Below are positions 1 to 9,200 of a DNA stretch of 64,000 nt, in pieces (the first letter of the stretch is position 1; every line of letters starts with the position of its first letter). The position numbers and the translations under genes are program-made. The notes beneath the pieces were generated by a model, which did not search any database, was not told the origin of the DNA, and saw only the letters and a list, made by a program, of their open reading frames with translations. The stretch is from Oscarella lobularis (lineage: Eukaryota; Porifera; Homoscleromorpha; Homosclerophorida; Oscarellidae), in the NCBI RefSeq assembly GCF_947507565.1, contig NC_089184.1, positions 496,001-560,000 on the forward strand, written 5' to 3'.

Positions 1-60
1 AACAAAAGGCAATAATTAATCAATTTCTTTTTGTCACGATTGGGGTCACCGTATCTTTAG
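1..60 (+). other. SLC25A46: 3' end of an SLC25A46 intron
   Basis: The reading frame of the downstream exon meets a stop at 17-19, so the exon cannot extend to the window edge. The only AG between that stop and recognisable coding sequence is at 59-60, preceded by a pyrimidine-rich stretch (about 24-34). This marks the splice acceptor; the rest of the intron and the earlier exons lie outside the window. Confidence 0.75.
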
Positions 61-685
61 CATTGGCTCTCTTTTCGCCTCTCCTTTCTACGCTTCCAGC
101 GTAATCCACTCCATTCAAAGTCACGTAGACGGCGAAGGGCCACCTTCGGTGTTAGAATGCATCCAAGATGGATTTGGTCAACTCTTCGGCTACACCTATC
201 ACTCGCCCCATCACCTTCCTCTCTACGTGACGACACCCGCGTTCGTGCTCCATTCTCTTCTCCACGACGTCATTCAATCGGCCTCGACGTCTTTATACAG
301 AAAATTATTTCCTGTTCCTAATCACGATGATCCGGATGTAAATGCGGTTGATTTTTTTCATTCTCAAATTATGGCGACATTTTTTGCGTCGAGTCTGAGC
401 AGCGCAATCATGTATCCCATAGAAACGGTCCTCCATCGACTCATTGTTCAGGGTACGCAGACAATTATTGATAATACAGAAACGGGAATGGATTTCATAC
501 CAGTTCACACAAACTATCAGGGGTTTATCGATTGCGCTTATACTATTGTGAACGAAGAGGGTTGGCTGGGCTTTTACAAGGGTTTCAGTGCTGTTATTCT
601 TCAGATTCTACTTGGGGTTGCAATAGCACAGACTAGTAAAATTGTATTGGGATACTTTGATACGAGTGAAAAACGTGAACAATAA
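61..685 (+). CDS. SLC25A46: SLC25A46-like mitochondrial outer-membrane carrier, C-terminal exon (partial)
   Basis: Last coding exon, about 207 residues, entered with the third base of a split codon. It matches the C-terminal half of SLC25A46, a divergent member of the mitochondrial carrier family that sits in the outer membrane and is linked to mitochondrial dynamics and cristae organisation. Diagnostic segments are SPFYASSVIHSIQSH near the start, the carrier-like signature YPIETVLHRLIVQGTQTII, the run NYQGFIDCAYTIVNEEG, and the block GFYKGFSAVILQ. The GTG at 149 is an internal valine codon, not a start. The stop TAA at 683-685 overlaps an AATAAA. The gene is convergent with SNX27. Family identity rests on remembered similarity to vertebrate SLC25A46; other carriers lack the ETVLHRL variant seen here. 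Confidence 0.92.
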
Positions 686-686
686 A
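681..686 (+). terminator. AATAAA polyadenylation signal overlapping the SLC25A46 stop codon
   Basis: AATAAA spans 681-686, and the TAA stop (683-685) lies inside it. If used, it implies a very short 3' UTR, in keeping with the 164 bp left before the convergent SNX27 stop codon. Confidence 0.55.
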
Positions 687-849
687 AAAAATCCGAAATA
701 GAGAATCTATTGTATGCAATGAAGGACGTTAGGGGTACTAATGACGTCAATACGCACGAAACGCAAAGTGCATAGCAAAAAAACGAAGGCAAGGAAATTG
801 ATACTGTAGGGAAAATACAAAACGATTTACGACGTCCCCCCCTTGTCTA
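686..849. other. Convergent intergenic region between SLC25A46 and SNX27
   Basis: These 164 bp hold the 3' UTRs of two convergent genes. I see no coding signal. There is a perfect TGACGTCA palindrome at 742-749, but in this 3'-to-3' position a promoter role is unlikely. I did not find a clear AATAAA for SNX27 on the minus strand. Confidence 0.6.
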
Positions 850-3276
850 CTATAAATCGTCAGCATCATCGTCGTCATTAGCTACCCGCTTTTTTTGTTT
901 AGATTTGGATGGCAGCTTACTTGCTTTTGGCTTTGATGATGAAGATGGAATAGGCATCGCCTAAAAATTCATAATCAGAAAACGGCTACTATTTCCCCGT
1001 TACCCTACGTTTTCTTTCCACTGGATTTCTTCGTAGATTCGATCAACACAGTCAGCCATGTATTGATGCTAATAACATCAATATTACCCTATTGATTCAA
1101 CGTCTACCCCTCCTTACATAATCGGAAAAGACGCGGACCCATCGAAGTTTCTCCCCTTTTGCGTACTGAAAGCAAAATGCATTCTCCTCTGCGTCAGATT
1201 CATAAACTTTAATCATTTCCCATGTAAATGTGTGAGCTTGCTCCTGAACAATTTTTTATTGCTTTGTGTAGTCAATCTCGCTTTCTACACTGTTTTACCT
1301 CAACTATTCCTTCAGTTGTGCACGCTTGCAATTTTAAATCATTTAGACTTACTGACGCAATCACGTGGCCTGCTTTACGAGCGTCGCATTGGCAATGCGG
1401 AAACGAAACGGAACAATACTCAGATAAAGTTCGCGCCAAATCCAAGTACTAAAGACGGCACACGTTCTAATTAAATAATTTCCCCACACGTCTTAATTCG
1501 TTAACCTCTGTTTTCGTAGCAGTCGATTTCTGCAAATATTTCAGTTGTTTTAGTTGATCTCCCGGACTAATTTTGCCCATGCTGACATCTTCCACAGCCT
1601 AATGATAATATCCAATTCAATTATTCCTCCAAAATAAGTAATTCTTTTACATCACCTGCCCATAAAACAGATTGGAAGCAACTCTATCCTCACTAGCGAT
1701 CACTTCCTAAAGAATCAATAGTTGGATACAAGAATTGAAATAATTCATATCCCCATATACGTGTGTGAGTGTGAATAGCCATTTTTTGAATGTAAGACAC
1801 GACTTTCCAGCTGTCGCCGAATAGTTCTTGATGTAAATCCGATGAGGAAATTCTGCGGAACGCAATTTCCGCTCTAAAACCCCGCCCCAAAATAAACATT
1901 GAAAGGCAAAAAATAACTAAATCTTCTAACCAAAGCCGTGAGCGCAAATTTCGAATAGTGCAAAGTATTTATAGTTTTCTTTCTGGAGTCCAATCTTTTC
2001 AGCAACAGCCTAGGTGAAAATTCGATTTAAATAAATCCAAGATTAGCCCTATTTTGACTCTACTTTTTCCACAGCACTCGCTGGACTGTCCTTTCTTATT
2101 GAGACAGAAATAACGGTTTTGCTTCTGTCACCTTTTTCGCTTCTGTCAGCCAATAAAACCGGAAGTTCAACATTCAGGTTTGCTTTTTTCTTCTCCTTTG
2201 AAGCTTCCTTCGCCGCTGGCTCCTCTTTCTCTTCGTCCTCCTCCTTCTCTTTTCTCTCCTAATTGCAAAGAATTTTGTTCAATTTTTAAATTTTTAAATT
2301 TCTACTCTACCTTATTCTTTTTCAACTCTAAGAAATCTCTCATTGTTTCGCTTTCCATGATAATTGTAGCAGAACAAACTGAAGGAAACGATTAATATAT
2401 GTTATATGATTTTTTGTCTATCTTCTGCCTTTTTCCAAGTAGCTCTCGAGACCTCGTCGTCTCGTATCAATTTGGGTTTCGCTTAGAGAAAACGGCCACT
2501 TCCTTGGAAGCTTTGGAAACTCAAATTGCTCAAATTCTTCCTTGAGCTAGAGAAAAGAACACGTGATTACTTCCAAATCAATACTATATCCAAAAACAAA
2601 CCTTTTTATCGAGAGCATCAAATTCGCTGTATCTCCTTGAAGTCAGCTGTTCATTTGCCATATAAATATTATATACCTAAAATCCATAAAATTCACGTCT
2701 ATCCCCGTGCAAGACGACGTAGTTTCTCACTGTGTATTTCTCTCCAACTTTGACCACGTGCCTCGTATCTGGTATAGAAATCGGGAGCGTTCGTCTCTCA
2801 AATTGATCGCGACTGGATTCGTGCTGTCGCTCCACTTCTTTCTCCAATATCTGAGCTTCTTTACGATTTACCGATATCAAGACGAGTTTCAATTCATCCT
2901 CGCTCTTCCGAATCAACTCGACAACGGCCTTATGATTCGATCCCTCGGCGGGAATACCGTTGCTATAACAACCGAATTAACAAAAGCGGATGTTTTAATT
3001 CCTAAGACCACGCCCATTCACGTACACTTCGAGAATCCGATCGCCAACTCTGACTCCGGCTTCGTCGGCCGGCCCGCCCGGAAGTACAGCGCTTATGTGC
3101 TGCATGGGACCGTAGAGTTGGCCGCCGATCGGCTTGAGCGTGCCCCCTTCGGCGACTTGACCGCGCACGTTGAATCCGAAACCTTTCTCGTTCTTTTGTA
3201 TCACCACGTCGCGCGGCGTCGAGTCGACCGCTTCTTCGTCGAGCTTTTCCGACGTGTGCACTTCGTCTTCGGACAT
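850..3276 (-). CDS. SNX27: Sorting nexin 27 (PDZ-PX-FERM endosomal sorting adaptor)
   Basis: Coding exons on the minus strand: 3276-3026, 2962-2731, 2676-2602, 2546-2429, 2378-2311, 2258-2064, 2009-1931, 1873-1761, 1706-1656, 1598-1506, 1448-1299, 1243-1118, 1068-1009 and 960-850; total 573 aa (human SNX27 is about 541). The PDZ domain (about 22-118) has carboxylate loop GFGF, a helix-B His in [10 protein letters not shown] (class I specificity) and the insert [19 protein letters not shown], which in vertebrates contacts retromer VPS26. The PX domain (about 142-248) has [14 protein letters not shown] and [11 protein letters not shown] for PI3P binding. The FERM-like module (about 280-537) includes [27 protein letters not shown] and [15 protein letters not shown]. 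An acidic C-terminal extension, [11 protein letters not shown], follows. In animals SNX27 returns PDZ-ligand cargo from endosomes to the plasma membrane. The phases of all 14 exons close without a gap. Confidence 0.95.
2379..2428 (-). other. SNX27: Probable GC-AG intron in SNX27
   Basis: Between coding exons 4 and 5 the PX-domain frame is restored only by an intron starting GCAGAAG (from 2428) and ending TTCAG (2379). The joined residues read LEK-VCSATII, matching the family sequence LEKVCS. No GT lies at a position giving the same phase. A GC donor is rare next to the GT donors used by the other SNX27 introns. Confidence 0.7.
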
Positions 3277-3391
3277 TTTCAGCGAAGTTCTTTGTCGCGT
3301 ATGCGCAGACGACTACCCGTAGTGAGACGGCACGTGATTTTATTTATCCTCGACTGGACTTTGCCTCCAAAATCCGCCTCCAATGCGCCTA
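3277..3391 (-). promoter_or_regulatory. Short SNX27 upstream region with an E-box
   Basis: Only 115 bp separate the GTF2H2 stop from the SNX27 start on the same strand. The stretch contains ATCACGTG read on the minus strand (CACGTG at 3331-3336), about 55 bp upstream of the ATG, and a TATGCGCAG motif near 3299-3308 resembling half an NRF1 site. It could be a compact promoter lying against the 3' end of GTF2H2. Read-through or co-transcription with GTF2H2 cannot be excluded. No TATA box is visible. Confidence 0.45.
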
Positions 3392-5334
3392 TTATTGATT
3401 TGTTAAATTTAGACACGTGGGACATGTGTGCAACGTTTCGTGTATGTAAGTGTCGCATGACATGCAAAACATCTGGCTGCAGTCAGGGCACTCGTAAACC
3501 TAAATTCATAAAAAATCAAGTGGCTAACTCAATTGCCACCTGTTTACCATTGTTAGACGTTCCAGTGATTGCTCACAAGCGGCACAGCAGCTGTACAAAT
3601 AACTACGTGGTACAGTCTATTGTATTATATATTCTCGTACCTTGGTTGATCAATTTGTTTTTCAGCAAATACAGGAAGAGGAAAGAGGTGGTGGTAAGAC
3701 CGAGCTAAATGAGGAGCTGATACTAAAGTCAATCCTAGATCGTTGACAAGAGAAGTAAATAAACGAGTACAATGCCATTGCGCAATAGAACTCACTACAA
3801 AGTCTACATTCAACAGGAAGCTCCTGATACTTGGCTTTGCACTGAAGACAGAATGACGAATCTGTAGCATTATCTTGCAACAAATACCTGAGGACATAGG
3901 TATCCCTTTGTACTCAATTCAGCTTGATCTGTGCCAGTTTGCCTACAAGTTCCACACATGAAAAAAAATTGAAAGTTCACTTAACGCGGAAACGTACGAC
4001 ATGCTATAGGATGCCATAGCATCTTCCTTATGGTGCGGAAAACCTAAAAAAATGCATCAAAGTATAAATCAAAATAGGTGCGATGTACTCACCCATACGA
4101 ATTAGTGAAGCCTCCGCATCAGCCTAGAGAGAGAGAATTAGAAACACTGTTCTGCTAATAGTTTTCTTACCAATGCTGGCGGCGGAGTGACGTGTTGCAT
4201 GAGAACGTCTTTATAGTGACCTTCATCAATAACAACGTGATATTGTCCTAACGAAACGACATGGTTTTTCCCCAGGCGGAATTAATGTTTTGTACCTTTG
4301 GTCTCCTTGCAGACTTTCTTGCATAGATACACTTCAGCAGCAAGCCCTATAATACTGCACTGCATTGAACGAGCAGACAATGTCTAAAAAAACAATAAAC
4401 AGCAATATGTATAAAAATTAGGAATCGTTGTACCTGGCATGTGACCATAATATTACCGGGATCACATGTAGTTAGACTAGCCATCAAAACAAGGATCTCT
4501 CGGCTTGCATGATTCGGCATATGCCTAAACAAAAGATAAGAAAGAAAGACAATACAAAATTCCCATTACTTTAATGATTGATATGCCAATTCCAAAGAAT
4601 TTTGCAACGAGGGTTCTCCTTGGCATTTGAGGGAGTCTTGCAAAGCACTGATGTGATGTTTCGGATTCCCTGCAATAAACAATTGCCCCTACTTCAAAAA
4701 GAAACTCACGGAGCGTACCTCCTAAATCGGTGAGTTTTTCAGCTCTGGAATTTCTAGTTACTATAATTCCAATCTAAAAGCCATCACATTATAACGTCCC
4801 TGAATGAATTTCTATTACTTGTGATATAGGATTCTGATCAAAATACTCATAAATAAAATTCTCCACCAACTAAAAAAGTACTCCAGATAAACAAATTGAT
4901 GAAATCCTTAGCTCATACTTTAGTAGTACAAACTAATCGAGACGGTCTCAAATCCTTTTCTTCCATCGCTTTTGACAGATCCACAATCAGAAAGAGATGT
5001 CTCATCTAAACACCAAAGCCATAAAATAAAAAACCACGTGAGACATTCGTTACCATTCCCAGTCGAATATTCGACTTTCTTTCCCTCATCCTGAAATGCC
5101 TTCTCGGTGAGGCTTTCTAACGTTTTATTTGGCCCGTCGTACCTTTTTCTTCTATTCTTCTGCCCTATTTCGTCGATTGCAGCCTGCAACGATCCCTGTT
5201 CGTCCTCCTGTATCGCTTCCCTTGGCAATAGAGCAACATCCTCGGCGTTCAAGTCGAAAATTCAATTCGTGCACGTACCAAGTGCGCTCGTACTCCGTTT
5301 CCCACGTGTACGTCTTCTCCGCGTCGTCGTCCAT
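3392..5334 (-). CDS. GTF2H2: TFIIH core subunit p44 (GTF2H2 / Ssl1)
   Basis: Seventeen coding exons on the minus strand: 5334-5279, 5220-5143, 5090-5054, 5005-4919, 4869-4819, 4773-4719, 4669-4570, 4524-4434, 4383-4296, 4247-4171, 4123-4093, 4043-3998, 3942-3888, 3841-3796, 3734-3641, 3590-3548 and 3499-3392; 380 aa (human 395). p44 is a structural subunit of TFIIH that stimulates the XPD helicase in transcription initiation and nucleotide excision repair. The N-terminus ends in [16 protein letters not shown] as in human p44. A vWA domain begins [14 protein letters not shown] (about 58) and contains [15 protein letters not shown] and [11 protein letters not shown]. Zinc-binding parts follow: [35 protein letters not shown], and a terminal C4/RING-like cluster with CCAAC, CPDC, CMSC and CPTC. 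ATG 5334 gives the family's usual N-terminal length; in-frame ATGs at 5379 and 5412 would add a non-conserved extension. Confidence 0.96.
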
Positions 5335-6082
5335 GATCAGGGAAGGCAGAATCAGGGAAATAATCCGGGACGCCTGCATCTCGAGAGCGCGTGATTTCCA
5401 CGTCCCGTACATTTGTCGCCAAAATGCTCCTTGCCACTCCAAATGCTTTGGCGAAGGAGGAAAAAGAGTGTGTGCATCATTTTCAGTCACTTCGTTAGTT
5501 GTTGAGAAAGGGTACCGTTTGCTAGATGCAGTGGGCGTTTCAGAAAAATTTCCCGCTTTTTGATCACTTGAGTCGGACAGAAAAAAAGCGAGGCGGTTCC
5601 CAGATGGACCTACTAACGATATGCATTCTATTTTGACTCGCAAGCACCGCCAAACGAAATGCAAATGCCCCGTAACCAATTTGCATCCGCCCACATAAAC
5701 AGAAGTGCATCGAGAACACGATTTACGTAGAAATACGGTCTTTGACACAAAGCCATACTAGTTTTTATATAAATTGATTATTGACGAACCACTAGCTGCG
5801 ATAATTTCTACTGCAGTAGAATCCTCCCAGTATAGTACGCCTCCGTTCTTATGACTTCAGCATAAGGACACGTGCTATCAATTAGTTCCAACCAATGTCG
5901 TAGCAGCGTTGTTTTCGTGCTTTGGGGGATTGGTAAGGGCAGAGCCCACGTTTTCACATAGAGATAGGTGTGGCTAGATCTTTTCTCGTTTCCTTGAGAG
6001 AAACGTCGAATCGTTGTACCTTTCTCAGTGTGGTGGACGACTTTGCGGACTTTTGACACGCCAGATTTTACTCAGCTCGGCG
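5335..6082. promoter_or_regulatory. Divergent promoter and 5' UTR region between GTF2H2 and the giant cadherin
   Basis: These 748 bp separate the two divergent start codons and should hold both promoters and leaders. Visible elements are an AT-rich TATA-like block at 5762-5773 readable on both strands, a CACGTG at 5869-5874, and CCAAT on the plus strand near 5890. The minus strand is open in the GTF2H2 frame from about 5748 down to 5334, but nothing in it is recognisable and p44 proteins lack such an extension. I could not identify any further gene here. Confidence 0.5.
5762..5773. promoter_or_regulatory. TATA-like element in the divergent promoter
   Basis: Read on the minus strand this is TTTATATAAAAA, about 430 bp upstream of the GTF2H2 ATG. 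On the plus strand it contains TATATAAA at 5766-5773, about 310 bp upstream of the cadherin ATG. Either gene would need a long leader or a 5' UTR intron to use it, so the assignment is weak. Confidence 0.25.
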
Positions 6083-6209
6083 ATGGGTCACCACGCGGTG
6101 CGCATCGTTTCAGACACCGCCCGTTTTCTTCTTTCTTTCGCATTGCTTTTTCTCTCGCTGCAAACGGTGTCATCTCAAAGCGGTCCATGCGTATCAAGAA
6201 ATCCTGAAG
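6083..6209 (+). other. Cadherin exon 1: signal peptide
   Basis: The exon encodes 42 residues plus one base. A basic start is followed by the hydrophobic core FLLSFALLFLSL (about 15-26) and a likely cleavage site after TVSS (about residue 31). The donor is GAAG|GTACGT at 6209/6210; the 68-bp intron ends TCTTTAG at 6277, and the split Asp codon is completed in exon 2. Confidence 0.9.
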
Positions 6210-9200
6210 GTACGTTTTATGCCATCCCGCCATTTTGCAAATAGATTGACGAGCACGTTAACGATCTCCTTCTTTAGACTTTGCCAACTACAATCCATCA
6301 TCTGGCATAACTTGGTTGAATACTCCATACGATTTCAATGTGCAGCCGGGAACTAAAAGCGGATTCTCCGTCGGATTTATCAAAGCTGAGAAATCTGGAG
6401 CTACGCTTTTTTACACCATTGCTAGTGATCCTCAAGACCTTTTCCTCGTCGATTTCACCACTGGTGAACTTACTCTACAAAATGACATTGATGAAAGACA
6501 AGCTGCTCTCGGAACAAACCAGTTTTGCGCATCTTTTTTTGCGTTTTCTGGATCGGCGCAAAGCCAAATTGGAGTAGGGTTGTATCGAGCTGCTGAAACA
6601 AACCTAAACACGCCAAATTTCACCAAGTCATCTTATGATGAGACAGTGGCAGAAGACGTACCAATAGGTAGCAGTATTCTGACAGTTGATGCCAGTGACG
6701 CCGACACAGGAGAGGACGGTCGACTGACATACAACATCACCAGTGGAAATTCAAACGGTGTCTTCAAAATCAACTCAACATCAGGACAAATAACATTAGA
6801 GAAAACATTGGATTATGAAAGCCAGACTGATTATACCTTTACCGTTAAAGCAACAGATAACGGAAAGACGCCAAGATCAGGCTCTGCAGTTGTCAACGTG
6901 ACCGTCTCTGACGTCAATGACAACGCTCCGGAAATCTTGGACACTCCCATTGCTGCTTCAGTTTCTGAAAATGCTGCCGTTGGCGCCAAAGTTGTGACTA
7001 TCAATGCAACAGATTCCGACAGCGGAGCGAATGCACAAATCTTATTCTCCTTGTCTGGTTCGTCGTTATTCGCGATCAATTCGTCTACGGGAATCATTAC
7101 AGTGAATGGACCGCTTGACTACGAAAAAACCGAATCGTACTCTCTGACCGTTACCGTGACGAATCCAGGGAGAACAGACTTGAACGGCAGCGCCGTCGTC
7201 ACCATATCTCTCCTCAACGTCAACGAGCATGCGCCCGTAATTGTACCTGATGTCTTCGAAAAGGTGCTCCTCGAAGGGGCCCCAAAAGGAACCGTTCTCG
7301 TTGTCTTCAACGTCACCGACGCCGACTCAGGAACCAGTGGCGAGTACAACGTCTCGATCGTCGCCTCGACGAACCCAAACGACGCGTTTGCGATCGAAAC
7401 GAACGATCGTTTAGTCGTCAACGCAGCGCAACTCGATTACCAGCCTTCGAAGAGCATATTCGCACTGACTATCGTAGCAAGCGATGGCGGCAAGCCTTCG
7501 AAATCGTCGAACGTAACGGTAACGATAGACGTGCGTCCGAAGAACAGAAACGATCCCGTGTTCGTAAACGGCTCGTCCGTCGCCGTCTCGATGAAAGAGA
7601 ACTCGCCTATTGGAACGTCCGTTTTCTTGGCTCGAGCAACGGATAGCGATTTTGGCGTCGGCGGCGAACTGACCTATTCTCTTTCTGGCGATGCCAGGGA
7701 AAAATTTGCAATAAATACGGCAACGGGTTTAGTGACCGTAAACGGCACGTTGGACAGAGAAGTCAAGGGGAAATACGTGCTCGTTGTCGTCGCCTCTGAC
7801 GGTGGTGCCTTCGAGTCTGGGAGTGTGAGATCGAGCAATTTCACCATAGAGATTGTTCTGACTGATGTCAATGAATTTGGACCGCAATTTACCAAGACTT
7901 TTTTCTCGTTGCAAGTGAATCAAGATACGCCTAAGGATACGGTCCTTCAGAGTTTCAATGTTTCGGATGCCGATGCAGGTGACAATGCGGCTTTCGATAT
8001 AACCATCGATCCATCCTCTAATCCGCACGGGGAATTCGCCATCAACGGCAACGGCGATTTGATCATCAATGCGACGCAAATCGATTACGATCCTCAACGC
8101 AGCATTTTTAATTTGACGCTTGTGGCTACAGATCGTGGCGATATGCCGTTGTCATCAACAGCAGTGGTGCAAATTAAAGTCTTGTCCTTGAATAAATACA
8201 GCCCAGTTTTTGTTAACGGGCCTTTGGCGAATGCTGAAGTCAAGGAGAACTCCCCAATTGGAACGTCTGTTATTCGTCTCACAGCGACGGATGAAGACAA
8301 AGGATCTGACATTACGTATAGCATCCATTCAGACAACAGTGGAGGAAAGTTTTCTATTAATTCTTCTACTGGTGAATTGACGGTAAACGGCTCTTTGGAT
8401 CGAGAAACGGAAAGCGTGTACGAAGTAGTCGTGATTGCATCCGACAGCGGATCAGACCTTTCTCCTAAGCGTTCTAGCAACACGACAGTCATCGTGATTG
8501 TGGCAGATGAAAACGATAACGTTCCACAATTTTCCCCAACGTTATACGAAGACGTTTGCATCCCCTTTGATTCCGTTCAAGGTCGCAGCATTGCGACTTT
8601 TAGCGCTTCGGACGATGACGCGGGTCCCGCGGCTGAAATAACGCTTTCAGTCATTTCCAGCGACACTGGACTAGTTTCTAATATCTTCCGTATTGACTCT
8701 GTTACTGGAGAGCTCGCTCTGAACGTTTCGCGTCCTACGCCGGGTGAATATCGTCTACAAATCAAAGCGACAGATGGAGGAACTCCTGCGCAAAGTACCA
8801 ACGTTTCTATTATCGTAATCGTCGTTTCCGAGGCGTTCGGAGACCCTTATCTGTCTCCAGCAGCCGACAGTGTGTCCATCTCGGTTAGCACAGCGATTTC
8901 GTCTTCAACGCTAACGTCGAACACGTCATTTGAGATTTTTCAGCTACTGCATCAGTCGGCCGGTTCAGGCGGCGAGGCGCAAGCGAAATTCGAGGAGGCT
9001 ATACGAAAAGCCGTTACTGATGCGAACAGCGTCGTTTTCAAGAACAAAACGCCGGTCTGGGCTACCCTAAGGCTTTACTTTTCTACGGCGAAACTGACGG
9101 AAATACGAACGCGATTTGCCTGTCCTTCTAGGAGTGTATCGTCTTGCGGTTCAGGCCTCACGTTCTTTTATCCCACGTTCGACGGAACTTGCAACAATTT

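Noticed and set aside
742-749. Perfect TGACGTCA (CRE-like) palindrome
   Set aside because: It lies between the 3' ends of two convergent genes, where no promoter is expected. An 8-bp match occurs by chance often enough.
2707-3708. A 333-codon plus-strand open frame opposite SNX27 and the end of GTF2H2
   Set aside because: It runs across confirmed exons and introns of two minus-strand genes and has no recognisable domain.
5808-6059. An 83-codon minus-strand open frame in the divergent promoter region
   Set aside because: It begins with GTG, has no ATG, no recognisable motif and no splice partner that extends it. It is probably chance in promoter DNA.
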